Shown here piece by piece: positions 40,704-49,584 of a stretch of 64,000 nucleotides of DNA. Source of the stretch: Kribbella caucasensis (lineage in GTDB: Bacteria > Actinomycetota > Actinomycetes > Propionibacteriales > Kribbellaceae); assembly GCF_004361855.1 (NCBI RefSeq), contig NZ_SNWQ01000032.1, positions 16,267-80,266 of the forward strand. Direction: 5' to 3'. Both the position numbers and the translations under genes were made by a program. The stretch's first letter is position 1; every line of letters starts with the position of its first letter. The notes below the pieces were generated by a model. That model ran no database searches, was not told where the DNA came from, and was given only the letters and a program-made list of their open reading frames with translations.

Positions 40704-41324
40704 ATGACATTGATCCGATCCGAATTCGCCGAACCCGTCACGACGGCGAAGCTGCACGTGGTGGGAGGCCGGCCGGGGATCGACCTGCCCGCGGCGGAGC
40801 GGGCGGTGGCGGATCTGCTCAAGGCGCTCGGCCGGGACCCGGACAGCGACCACCTGGCCGACACCCCGCGCCGGGTGGCGAACGCATACGCGGAGATGCT
40901 GACGCCGCGCGAGTTCGATCTGACCACGTTCCCGAACGACGAGGGGTACGACGAACTCGTGCTGGCCCGCGACATCCCGGTCCAGTCGTTGTGCGAGCAC
41001 CACATGCTGCCGTTTCAGGGCGTCGCGCACGTCGGCTACCTGCCGGGCGATCGGATCCTCGGGCTGTCCAAGCTGGCGCGGGTGGTCGAGTTGTTCGCCC
41101 GCGATCTGCAGGTGCAGGAGCGGCTGACCAAGCAGGTCGCCGACTGGTTGCAGGATCACCTGGCGCCGAGGGGCGTCGGCGTGGTGATCGAGGCCGAGCA
41201 CCAGTGCATGTCCCTGCGCGGCGTCCGGGCGGCCGGCTCCCGCACGGTCACGTCTTCGGTCCACGGCACGCTGCGCACAAACCCCGCGAGCCGCCAGGAG
41301 TTCTTCGCGCTGACCGGTATCTGA
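40704..41324 (+). CDS. folE: GTP cyclohydrolase I
   Basis: Converts GTP to 7,8-dihydroneopterin triphosphate, the first step to folate or tetrahydropterins. The 206-residue product has all GTP cyclohydrolase I motifs: DTPRRVANAYAEML, VQSLCEHHMLPFQGVAHVGYLP (zinc Cys and His), ILGLSKLARVVELFARDLQVQERLT and VVIEAEHQCMSLRGV (second zinc Cys). Zinc ligands are present, so it is the zinc-dependent IA type. Start ATG 40704 has GAGGAG upstream. It stands apart from other folate genes, next to a cysteine-containing regulator. Confidence 0.95.
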   Translation: MTLIRSEFAEPVTTAKLHVVGGRPGIDLPAAERAVADLLKALGRDPDSDHLADTPRRVANAYAEMLTPREFDLTTFPNDEGYDELVLARDIPVQSLCEHHMLPFQGVAHVGYLPGDRILGLSKLARVVELFARDLQVQERLTKQVADWLQDHLAPRGVGVVIEAEHQCMSLRGVRAAGSRTVTSSVHGTLRTNPASRQEFFALTGI

Positions 41325-41325
41325 C

Positions 41326-41649
41326 TCAGGCTGTCGCGCCCACCGGCGGGTGGTTGTGGGTGTGCCGGCCGGTGGCGAGGATGTGGGCCACCTCGCCGGG
41401 GAGCAGGTCGGTGCCGGGGACCGGTTCCATCTCGGAGACGTCGTGCCAGCGGACCACGGTGGCGCCGCAGTGGCCGTGGACGGCGAGGATGGAGTCGAGG
41501 TCCGGCCAGACCGCGGTGGACGGGTTCTGGCCGTGCCAGCGGAGCGCGACGGATCCGTCGGTGAAGACGCATCCTTCGGCTACCACTCCGGTGCCGGAGA
41601 CACCGCTGATGTCGGTGAAGCGAACGAGTTCGAAGGTTTGGGGTTTCAC
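41326..41649 (-). CDS. Small protein of unknown function, paralogue of 27322-27576
   Basis: Encodes 107 residues from GTG 41649. Residues 1-70 (TFELVRFTDISGVSGTGVVA, then EGCVFTDGSVALRWHGQNP and TAVWPDLDSILAVHGHCGAT) nearly repeat the sequence of the protein at 27322-27576. The C-terminal part is different and ends HTHNHPPVGATA, a histidine-rich tail that could bind metal. Its stop is one base after the folE stop, convergent. It has no recognised domain. The two copies in one window suggest a family with conserved core and variable tail. Confidence 0.8.
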   Translation of the reverse strand: MKPQTFELVRFTDISGVSGTGVVAEGCVFTDGSVALRWHGQNPSTAVWPDLDSILAVHGHCGATVVRWHDVSEMEPVPGTDLLPGEVAHILATGRHTHNHPPVGATA

Positions 41650-41812
41650 CTGCGGACCTCTGCGGTCGCGGCTGGAACAGTTGCCATGGTCCTTTCCCCG
41701 TGTCGTCGTGGCTGGGTTGCTCGCCACAAACCGGGGACAGGTACGCAGTGTCAGCGGGGAAGGACGGTCTGTAGCGACTCTTTGTCTGCAAATCAAGCTA
41801 GAACCAAACCGC

Positions 41813-41843
41813 GAGACACGCCAGTGGTATCTCCGCGTGTCTC
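41813..41843. repeat. Inverted repeat upstream of hen1
   Basis: GAGACACG (41813-41820) and CGTGTCTC (41836-41843) are perfect complements around a 15-base loop, ending 42 bases before the hen1 start. It may be a 5' leader hairpin of the RNA-repair operon or a regulator site. Confidence 0.6.
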
Positions 41844-41885
41844 AACCTTCGATCCCACTGGCCGCTCGCCGTGATCGAATGAGTC

Positions 41886-43301
41886 GTGCTCCTGACCATC
41901 GCCACCACCTCCGCGGGCCTCGGTGCGCCTGCGTCCGACCTCGGTTTCCTGCTGCACAAGAACCCGGCGCGACCGCAGTCGCTTGAGGTCGCGGGCGGGA
42001 CGGCGCAGGTGATCTACCCGGAGGCGACCGAGGAACGCTGTCAGGTGGCGCTCTTGCTGGAGGTGGACCCGATCGCGCTGGTCCGCTCCGGCAAGGGCCG
42101 CGCCGCCGAGGGATTCACCCTCGGCCAGTACGTCAACGATCGCCCGTACGCCGCGTCCAGTCTGCTCGCGGTCGCGCTCGGGAAGCTGTTCCGCACCGCG
42201 ATGAACGGCCGCTGCGACGCCCGTCCCGAATTGGCCGCTCGCCCGATAGGCCTGGAGATCGAGATCCCGGCGCTGCCGTGCAGTGGGGGTCCCGAGCTGG
42301 CCGATCGGTTGTTCGGGCCGCTCGGCTGGTCGGTCGAGGCGCGCCCGATCCCGCTCGATCCCGAGATCCCGGAGTGGGGCGATTCGCGGTACGTCGTACT
42401 TCGGCTGCGGGGTGCGCTCCGGCTCGCGGACGCGCTGAACCACCTGTACGTCCTGCTCCCGGTGCTCGACGATGCGAAGCATTACTGGGTCGGGTCGGAC
42501 GAGGTCGACAAGCTGGTCCGGGCCGGCGGCGGCTGGCTCGGCGCGCACCCGGAGAAGGAACTCATCACTCGTCGGTATCTGGCCCACCGTCGCAACCTGA
42601 CCGACTCCGCTCTCGAGCGACTGGCCGAGGCCGACGGCGCCGTGCTGACCGAGGACGTCGATACCGAGGTGGGCGACGACGGCGGGGTCGTGCCGCTCGC
42701 GGTTCAGCGGCGCGCGGCGGTCGTCGACGTACTGCGGGAGCTTGGCGCGCGACGTGTTGCCGATCTCGGGTGTGGTGAGGGATCGCTGGTGGCCGAGTTG
42801 CTTCGGGACGGCCGGTACGACGAAGTGGTCGCGACGGATGTGTCGGCGAGGGCGCTGACGTGGGCCGAGCGGCGGCTGCACGTGAACGAGATGTCCGACC
42901 GGCAACGTGAACGGCTACGGCTGTTCCAGTCGTCGGTGACGTATGCGGATGCGCGGTTGGTCGGCCTGGATGCCGCCGTACTGATGGAAGTGATCGAACA
43001 CGTCGATCCGCCGAGGTTGCCCGCGTTGGCCCGCGCGGTGTTCGGGACGGCGCGGCCGGCGAACGTCGTGGTGACGACGCCGAACGCGGAGTACAACGTG
43101 CTGTTCGAGTCGTTGCCGGCGGGGGAGTTCCGGCACCCGGATCACCGGTTCGAGTGGACGCGGTCGGAGTTTCGCGAGTGGGCCGACGGGGTCGGGCGGG
43201 AGCACGGGTACGACGTGTCGTTCCGTGCGGTCGGCTCGGATGATCCTGAGGTCGGGCCGCCGACTCAGCTCGCGTTGTTTCGGCTGAAGGAGGTTGTGTG
43301 A
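41886..43301 (+). CDS. hen1: Bacterial Hen1, 3'-terminal RNA ribose 2'-O-methyltransferase
   Basis: Encodes 471 residues from a GTG. The N-terminal half (LLTIATTSAGLGAPASDLGFLLHKNP; GQYVNDRPYAASSLLAVALG) is the bacterial Hen1 N-domain. The C-terminal half is a methyltransferase with SAM motif VADLGCGEGSLV (near 291) and the Hen1 metal motif EVIEHVDPPR (near 368), followed by PNAEYNVLF and FRHPDHRFEW. Hen1 methylates the 2'-OH at the 3' end of cut RNA before Pnkp reseals it, protecting the repaired site from a second cut. It overlaps pnkp by one base (TGATG), as expected for this conserved pair. Confidence 0.95.
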   Translation: MLLTIATTSAGLGAPASDLGFLLHKNPARPQSLEVAGGTAQVIYPEATEERCQVALLLEVDPIALVRSGKGRAAEGFTLGQYVNDRPYAASSLLAVALGKLFRTAMNGRCDARPELAARPIGLEIEIPALPCSGGPELADRLFGPLGWSVEARPIPLDPEIPEWGDSRYVVLRLRGALRLADALNHLYVLLPVLDDAKHYWVGSDEVDKLVRAGGGWLGAHPEKELITRRYLAHRRNLTDSALERLAEADGAVLTEDVDTEVGDDGGVVPLAVQRRAAVVDVLRELGARRVADLGCGEGSLVAELLRDGRYDEVVATDVSARALTWAERRLHVNEMSDRQRERLRLFQSSVTYADARLVGLDAAVLMEVIEHVDPPRLPALARAVFGTARPANVVVTTPNAEYNVLFESLPAGEFRHPDHRFEWTRSEFREWADGVGREHGYDVSFRAVGSDDPEVGPPTQLALFRLKEVV

Positions 43302-45832
43302 TGGGTGTTCTCGAGATTCCCGCACTCAGCCTCGTGCTGCTGGTGGGTGCCAGCGGCTCGGGGAAGTCGACGTTCGCGCGGAAGCATTTCCTTGGTACGG
43401 AGGTGATTTCGAGCGACTTCTGTCGTGGGTTGGTTTCCGATGACGAGAACGATCAGGGCGCGACGAAGGATGCCTTCGAGGTGCTGAACTTCATCGCGGG
43501 TAAGCGGCTCGCGGCCGGGCGGCTGACGGTGATCGATGCGACGAACGTGCAGCCGGAGGCGCGGCGGGAGTTGGTCGCGCTGGCGCGGGAGCACGATGTG
43601 CTGCCGGTGGCGATCGTGCTGGATCCGCCGGAGCGGGTGTGCGTGGAACGGAACGAGCAGCGGGCTGATCGGCAGTTCGGTGCGAAGGTGGTGCAGCGGC
43701 AGCGGGCGCAGCTCAAGCGTGGGTTGAAGAGCCTGAAGCGGGAGGGTTTCCGCGGGGTGCACGTGCTGGCTGGGGTCGAGGAGATCGATGCCGTCAGCAT
43801 CGAACGGACGCGGTTGTTCAACGACCTGACCGACCAGACCGGGCCGTTCGACATCATCGGAGACATCCACGGCTGCCGGGTGGAGTTGGAAAGCCTGCTG
43901 GTTGAGCTGGGCTACAAGATCACCAGAGATGAGCTCGGCCGCGCAACAAACGCTGCGTACCCCGATGGTGCGAGAAGAGCTGTGTTTGTTGGGGATCTGG
44001 TGGATCGGGGGCCGGATACGCCTGGGGTTTTGCGGTTGGTTATGGGGATGGTTGCTTCGGGCAATGCGTATTGCGTGCCGGGGAATCATGAGGACAAACT
44101 GCTTCGGGCGTTGCGGGGGAGGGACGTCAAGGTCACTCATGGGCTGGCTGAGTCGCTCGAGCAGTTGGCGGCCGAGCCGGCGGAGTTCCGGGCGGCTGTG
44201 GAGACGTTTGTCGACGGGTTGATCTCGCACTATGTGTTCGACGGCGGCAAGTTGGTGGTGTCGCATGCGGGACTGGTGGAGCGGATGCATGGGCGTGCTT
44301 CCGGTCGGGTGCGGGCGTTCTGCTTGTACGGCGAGACCACAGGGGAGACGGACGAGTTCGGCCTGCCGGTGCGGTATCCGTGGGCGCAGGACTACCGCGG
44401 TCGCGCGATGGTCGTGTACGGGCACGTCCCGACGCCCGAGCCGGAGTGGATCAACAACACGATCTGCCTGGACACCGGTTGCGTGTTCGGCGGTTCGCTC
44501 ACCGCGTTGCGCTATCCCGAACGCGAACTGGTCTCGGTCCAGGCCGAGCAGGAGTACTACGCCCCGGCGAAACCGTTGCACGTGGCAACTGCGGCGACGC
44601 GTGAGCCCGACGTCCTCGATATCACCGACGTGACCGGCCGGCGGGTGATCGAGACCTCGACCCACGGGCGGCTGAGTGTCCGGGCGGAGCAGGCCGGGGC
44701 GGCGTTGGAGGTGATGAGCCGGTTCGCGATCGACCCACGGTTCCTGCTCTACCTGCCGCCGACGATGAGCCCGGTCGGAACGTCACCGGAGCCGGGATTG
44801 CTGGAGCATCCGCGGCAGGCGTTCGAGGCGTACCGGGCGCAGGGCGTGACCGAGCTGGTGTGCGAGGAGAAGCACATGGGTTCGCGCGCGGTCGTGCTGC
44901 TGACCCGGGATGACGACGTGGCCGAGAAGCGGTTCGGCCTGGCCGGCCGTGGTGCGGTCCACACACGAACGGGACGCTCCTTCTTCGAGCCGACGCTGAC
45001 CGACGAACTACTCATGCGACTGCGCTCGGTGGTGACCGAGGCGGGGCTGTTCGAGGAGCTCGACACCTCCTGGCTGCTGCTCGACGCCGAACTCCTGCCG
45101 TGGAGCGCGAAGGCCGGCGACCTGCTTCGCAACCAGTACGCCGCTGTCGGCGCGGCGGCCCGATCCTCCTTGCCCGCGGCAACGGCTGCGCTGGAGTCGG
45201 CGGTCGCGGCCGGGCTCGACGTGACCGATCTGTTGGAGCGGACGAAGCGGCGTACGGTCAATGCGGAGTTGTTCAGTGACGCGTATCGGCGGTACTGCTG
45301 GCCGACGGACGGGCTCGACGGGGTCAAGGTGGCGCCGTTCCAGGTGCTCGCGACCGAAGGGGCGACGTACCAGGACAGGCCGCACGCGTGGCACCTCGGG
45401 ATCGCCGATCGGCTGGTGACCGCGGGGTCCGACGTGTTCACGGCGACGCGGCGGCTGTACGTCGACCAGGATTCGTGGGCCGAAGGGATCGCCTGGTGGG
45501 AGGAACTGACCGGCGCCGGTGGTGAGGGCATGGTGGTGAAGCCGGCCGCCAACCTGGTCCGGACGGACAAGGGACTCGCCCAGCCGGGGCTGAAGGTCCG
45601 CGGGCAGGAGTACCTGCGGATCATCTACGGCCCCGACTACACCGAGCCGGCGAACTTCGACCGGCTGCGCAACCGGAACCTCGGCCACAAGCGATCCCTC
45701 GCGCTCCGCGAGTACGCCCTCGGCCTGGAGTCGCTGGAGCGGGCCGCCCGCGGCGAACCGCTGTGGCGCATCCACGAATGCGTCTTCGCCGTCCTCGCCC
45801 TCGAGTCGGAGCCGGTCGACCCACGCCTCTGA
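43301..45832 (+). CDS. pnkp: Polynucleotide kinase-phosphatase-ligase Pnkp
   Basis: Encodes 843 residues in three modules: 5' kinase with Walker A GASGSGKST (16-24) and DATNVQPEAR; 2',3' phosphatase of the calcineurin type with GDIHG (near 188), GDLVDRGPDTPG (near 232) and GNHEDK (near 262); and an adenylyltransferase/ligase-type domain with EEKHMGSRAV (near 522; Lys is the nucleotidyl acceptor) and later GGEGMVVKP. Together with Hen1 it heals and seals RNA broken by ribotoxins. A GTG one codon before the ATG is an alternative start. The promoter should lie upstream of hen1. Confidence 0.96.
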   Translation: MGVLEIPALSLVLLVGASGSGKSTFARKHFLGTEVISSDFCRGLVSDDENDQGATKDAFEVLNFIAGKRLAAGRLTVIDATNVQPEARRELVALAREHDVLPVAIVLDPPERVCVERNEQRADRQFGAKVVQRQRAQLKRGLKSLKREGFRGVHVLAGVEEIDAVSIERTRLFNDLTDQTGPFDIIGDIHGCRVELESLLVELGYKITRDELGRATNAAYPDGARRAVFVGDLVDRGPDTPGVLRLVMGMVASGNAYCVPGNHEDKLLRALRGRDVKVTHGLAESLEQLAAEPAEFRAAVETFVDGLISHYVFDGGKLVVSHAGLVERMHGRASGRVRAFCLYGETTGETDEFGLPVRYPWAQDYRGRAMVVYGHVPTPEPEWINNTICLDTGCVFGGSLTALRYPERELVSVQAEQEYYAPAKPLHVATAATREPDVLDITDVTGRRVIETSTHGRLSVRAEQAGAALEVMSRFAIDPRFLLYLPPTMSPVGTSPEPGLLEHPRQAFEAYRAQGVTELVCEEKHMGSRAVVLLTRDDDVAEKRFGLAGRGAVHTRTGRSFFEPTLTDELLMRLRSVVTEAGLFEELDTSWLLLDAELLPWSAKAGDLLRNQYAAVGAAARSSLPAATAALESAVAAGLDVTDLLERTKRRTVNAELFSDAYRRYCWPTDGLDGVKVAPFQVLATEGATYQDRPHAWHLGIADRLVTAGSDVFTATRRLYVDQDSWAEGIAWWEELTGAGGEGMVVKPAANLVRTDKGLAQPGLKVRGQEYLRIIYGPDYTEPANFDRLRNRNLGHKRSLALREYALGLESLERAARGEPLWRIHECVFAVLALESEPVDPRL

Positions 45833-45888
45833 TCCGTACTCCGCGCGGGTGCCCGTGTGTCCGGCCGGTAAATCCTCGCCGGAATCCC

Positions 45889-45918
45889 TTGGCATCGGTC
45901 GAGCGATCGCCTTAAGGT
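45889..45918 (+). promoter_or_regulatory. Promoter of the GH127 operon
   Basis: TTGGCA (45889-45894) and TAAGGT (45913-45918) are 18 bases apart. The expected transcription start is at 45925-45926, coinciding with the GH127 ATG, and no ribosome site precedes it, so a leaderless mRNA is likely. Confidence 0.6.
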
Positions 45919-45925
45919 CAGTGCA

Positions 45926-47833
45926 ATGTCACACAGCACTGGACCCGCCCCGATGAATCCGCCCCCTGCAGAACGCCCAGGCGCCGTCCGGACCAGCGCG
46001 GGCGCGGTCACCCCGTTGCGGACCGACGCGGTGGAGCTGACCGGCGGTCTACTCCACGAGTGGCAGCGGCGGAATCGCGTTGCGACCATCCCGCACGCCC
46101 TCACCGAGCTGCGCAAGGCCGGCAACCTCGACAACCTGCGCCGCCTGTCCGAGCCGTCGCTCGGCGAGTACCGCGGCCGGTACCCGTTCCTCGACACGGA
46201 CATCTACAAGACCCTCGAAGGCCTGGCCTACGAGCTCGACCGCTCACCGGGCGCGAAGGAGTTCTACGAGGAGGCCGTCACGCTGCTCGAGCAGGCCCAG
46301 GCCGACGACGGGTACCTCAACTCCTTCCTCCAGGACCCGGGCCGGACGAAGCAGCCGTGGGAGGACCTCGGCTGGAGTCACGAGCTGTACAACCTCGGCC
46401 ACCTGATCCAGGCCGCCGTCGCCGCTAACCGCCAGCTCGACGACCCCCGGCTCCTCACCGTGGCCCGCCGGTTCGCCGATCTCGTCGTGCGGAAGTTCGG
46501 CCCGGATGGCGAGGAAGCGATCGACGGGCACCCCGAGGTCGAGATGGCCCTGGTCGAGCTGTACCGCGAGACCGGCGTGGAGGACTACCTCGTCCAGGCC
46601 CGGCTCTTCGTCGACCGGCGTGGTCACGGGCACATGAAGCATCCGTTCTTCGCGGCCGAGTACTTCCAGGACAACGTGCCGTTCCGGGAGCTGCCGTCGG
46701 TCACCGGGCACGCGGTCCGGATGGCCTACCTCGCCGCCGGTGCGGCCGACGTCCACCTGGAGACCGGGGACGAGTCGTTGCTCGCGGCCCTCGAACGGCT
46801 GTGGGACGACATGGTCGCGACCAAGCTCTACCTCACCGGTGGACTCGGCAGCCGGCATGCCGACGAGGCGATCGGCGACCGGTACGAACTCCCGTCCGAG
46901 CGTGCCTACAGCGAGACGTGCGCGGCGATCGCGACCATGCAGTGGGCCTGGCGGATGTTCGTTGCCACCGGCAAGTCGTCGTACCTGGATGTGTTCGAAA
47001 CCATGCTCTACAACGCGTATGCGGTCGGGCTGTCGGCGGACGGGACGGCGTTCTTCTACGACAACCCGCTGCAGCGTCGGCCCGATCACGAGCAGCGCAG
47101 CGGAGCCGAGAGTGGTGGGGAACCGTTGCGCCGGTCGTGGTTCGGTTGCCCGTGCTGCCCGCCGAACATCGTCCGCTGGATGGCGCAACTCCAGGATCAC
47201 CTCGCCGCCGAACGAGACGGCACCCTGTTCATCGGCCATTACGCCGATGCGCGGATCGACGGGGTCAGCATCAGTACGGCGTACCCGTGGGACGGCGAGA
47301 TCGCCATCACCGTAGAGCATGCACCCAAGGCGTTGGCACTGCGGATCCCGGCGTGGGCCAACGATTTCACGCTCAGCATCAACGGCACGTCATCCGCGAT
47401 CGAGCCACACGACGGCTGGTTGACGGTCGGTGAGCTGGTTGCCGGAGACAACATCTTGCTCCGGCTCCCGATGGTGCCTCGAGCACATGGCTCACACCCC
47501 TATCTGGACGCGACCAGAGGATCGGTCGCCGTCGCACGCGGGCCGCTCGTCTACTGCGTCGAACAGCAGGACGTCTCCGCGGCGGTTGACGACCTAGTCC
47601 TGGATCCGGCGGAAGTCACCAAGGCCCGAGCCGTGCCGATGGGCGAGGGCGTGGTCGGCCTGGAGCTGACGACCGGCGTGGCCTCGGAGCCGTCGAGTGA
47701 GCTTTACCCAGTCCTGCAAGGGCGTTCGGCGCCTGGCGAGCCGGTCGCACAGGTCGCGGCGACGCTCGTCCCCTACTTCCGCTGGGGAAACCGCGAGCCG
47801 GGCGCGATGCGCGTCTGGCTGCGCGGCGCGTGA
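45926..47833 (+). CDS. GH127-family beta-L-arabinofuranosidase
   Basis: Encodes 635 residues. An (alpha/alpha)6-barrel region contains YPFLDTDIYKTLEGLAYEL, DDGYLNSFLQ and GHGHMKHPFFAAEYFQD. The catalytic/zinc residues of GH127 are visible as YSETCAAIATMQW (near 329-341) and SWFGCPCCPPNIVRWMAQL (near 405-420), corresponding to the Glu and three Cys known in HypBA1. HypBA1 removes beta-L-arabinofuranose from hydroxyproline-linked arabino-oligosaccharides of plant extensins. There is no signal peptide, so the enzyme is cytoplasmic. It heads a gene set with a peptide-type ABC importer and a peptidase. Confidence 0.92.
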   Translation: MSHSTGPAPMNPPPAERPGAVRTSAGAVTPLRTDAVELTGGLLHEWQRRNRVATIPHALTELRKAGNLDNLRRLSEPSLGEYRGRYPFLDTDIYKTLEGLAYELDRSPGAKEFYEEAVTLLEQAQADDGYLNSFLQDPGRTKQPWEDLGWSHELYNLGHLIQAAVAANRQLDDPRLLTVARRFADLVVRKFGPDGEEAIDGHPEVEMALVELYRETGVEDYLVQARLFVDRRGHGHMKHPFFAAEYFQDNVPFRELPSVTGHAVRMAYLAAGAADVHLETGDESLLAALERLWDDMVATKLYLTGGLGSRHADEAIGDRYELPSERAYSETCAAIATMQWAWRMFVATGKSSYLDVFETMLYNAYAVGLSADGTAFFYDNPLQRRPDHEQRSGAESGGEPLRRSWFGCPCCPPNIVRWMAQLQDHLAAERDGTLFIGHYADARIDGVSISTAYPWDGEIAITVEHAPKALALRIPAWANDFTLSINGTSSAIEPHDGWLTVGELVAGDNILLRLPMVPRAHGSHPYLDATRGSVAVARGPLVYCVEQQDVSAAVDDLVLDPAEVTKARAVPMGEGVVGLELTTGVASEPSSELYPVLQGRSAPGEPVAQVAATLVPYFRWGNREPGAMRVWLRGA

Positions 47834-47883
47834 CAACCCAAGTCTTTGGGCTCGCCGAGCCCGCAAACGAAACGGATGGGCAG

Positions 47884-49581
47884 ATGAAGAGAACAACCAT
47901 GCTGGCGGGGCTGGTGCTGTCCGGCACGTTGGTGCTGAGCGCCTGCTCGGGCAACGCGGCCGGCGGCGAGTCCCAGACCTCGGCCGGGCCGGGTGGGCCG
48001 GCGGCGCAGGGCGGTACCGTTCAGGTGCTGGCCAACGCGGCCTTCTCGCACCTCGACCCGGTCCGCGGGTTCGACGGCGGCGTGAACAACTTCTACCGGC
48101 TGATCTACCGGACCCTCACCACCCAGGGCGCCGCGCCGGGTACCGAGGGCACCAAGATCGGTCCCGACCTCGCCACCGACACCGGTACGCCGTCCGACGG
48201 CGGCAAGACCTGGACCTTCACGTTGAAGGACGGCCTCTTCTTCGAGACGGGTGCGCCGATCACGAGTGCGGACGTCAAGTTCGGTGTGTCCCGCGCCTGG
48301 GATCCGGAGATCGGCATCGGTTCGCCGTACGCCAAGCAGCTGATCGACGCACCGGCGAGCTACCAGGGCCCGTACAAGTCGGGTGATCTGCCGACGATCG
48401 CGACGCCGGACGCCAAGACGATCGTGTTCCACCTGAAGAAGCCGTTCGCCGACTTCGGCAGCGTCGTCGCGCAGAACACCTTCGTCCCCGTTCCCAAGGG
48501 TGCTGGCGCCGGGACCGAGCTGGACTCCAAGCCGATCGCGTCCGGGCCGTACAAGGTCTCGGAGTACAAGGCGGGCGCGTCGCTGAAGCTGGTCCGCAAC
48601 GACAAGTGGGATGCCAAGACCGATCCGGTGCGCAAGGCGAAACCGGACGGCTTCCAGTGGACCTTCGACCTCGACGGCGCCACCATCGACGAGCGGATGA
48701 TCGCCGGCCAGGGCACCGACGTCGACGCGATCGCGGGTACGATCCAGGCCGCTACGGTCGCCCGGGTGCAGACCCCGCAGCTCAAGCAGCGCACGCTGAC
48801 CGGCCTCGGCGGTTGTACGACGTACATGGGGCTGAACACGACCAAGAAGCCGCTGAACGACGTCCGGGTCCGGCAGGCGATCAACTTCGCCGTGAACAAG
48901 CAGACCGTGCGCGACGCAGTCGGAGGTTCGACGCTCGCCGAGCTCGCCACCAGCATCCAGCCGCCGACCGTGCTCGGCCGCGTCGACTACGACCCGTACC
49001 CGAGCCCCGAGGGCAAGGGTGACGTGGCGGCGGCGCAGAAGCTGCTCACCGAGGCAGGCCTGACGAACGGGTTCACCTTCACCCTGGACACCCGGGCGCA
49101 GCCGAAGATGCAGGCGATGGCGGTCGCGATCCAGCAGGCGCTGAAGCCGCTGAAGATCGACGTCAAGATCAACATCATCGACACCTCGACGTACTACGAG
49201 GTGATCGGGACCCCGTCGCAGCAGCACGACGCGGCGATCACCGGCTGGTGCCCGGACTGGCCGTCCGGCGCGACCTTCCTGCCGCCGCTGTTCGACGGCC
49301 GCAACATCGTGGCCAAGGGCAACTCGAACCTGGCCCAGCTGAACGACCCCGCGGTGAACGCCAAGATCGACGAAATCAGCCAGATCAAGGACGTCAACGC
49401 GGCCAACGCGGCGTACGGCGAGCTGGACAAGCAGATCATGGCGCTCGCTCCGGTCGTCCCACTGCTGTACGAGAAGGTACTCACCCTGGTCGGCAGCAAC
49501 ATCGCGGGCGCCTACCTGCACGACGGGTACTCCGGTGGCATCGACCTGGTCTCGGTCGGCCTGACGGACGCCGGGAAGTAG
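47884..49581 (+). CDS. Family-5 (peptide/oligosaccharide) ABC substrate-binding lipoprotein
   Basis: Encodes 565 residues from ATG 47884 (MKRTTMLAGLVLSGTLVLSAC), with a lipobox at LSAC. The mature part (GGTVQVLANAAFSHLDPVRGF; YRLIYRTLTTQGAAPG; LATDTGTPSDGGKTWTFTLKDGLFFETGAPITSADVKFGV; LNDVRVRQAINFAVNKQ) is the DppA/OppA-type SBP family 5. This family binds peptides, but also some oligosaccharides and nickel. It lies 50 bases after GH127 and 3 bases before the first permease, so it belongs to the same operon. The ligand is not readable from sequence. Confidence 0.93.
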   Translation: MKRTTMLAGLVLSGTLVLSACSGNAAGGESQTSAGPGGPAAQGGTVQVLANAAFSHLDPVRGFDGGVNNFYRLIYRTLTTQGAAPGTEGTKIGPDLATDTGTPSDGGKTWTFTLKDGLFFETGAPITSADVKFGVSRAWDPEIGIGSPYAKQLIDAPASYQGPYKSGDLPTIATPDAKTIVFHLKKPFADFGSVVAQNTFVPVPKGAGAGTELDSKPIASGPYKVSEYKAGASLKLVRNDKWDAKTDPVRKAKPDGFQWTFDLDGATIDERMIAGQGTDVDAIAGTIQAATVARVQTPQLKQRTLTGLGGCTTYMGLNTTKKPLNDVRVRQAINFAVNKQTVRDAVGGSTLAELATSIQPPTVLGRVDYDPYPSPEGKGDVAAAQKLLTEAGLTNGFTFTLDTRAQPKMQAMAVAIQQALKPLKIDVKINIIDTSTYYEVIGTPSQQHDAAITGWCPDWPSGATFLPPLFDGRNIVAKGNSNLAQLNDPAVNAKIDEISQIKDVNAANAAYGELDKQIMALAPVVPLLYEKVLTLVGSNIAGAYLHDGYSGGIDLVSVGLTDAGK

Positions 49582-49584
49582 CCG

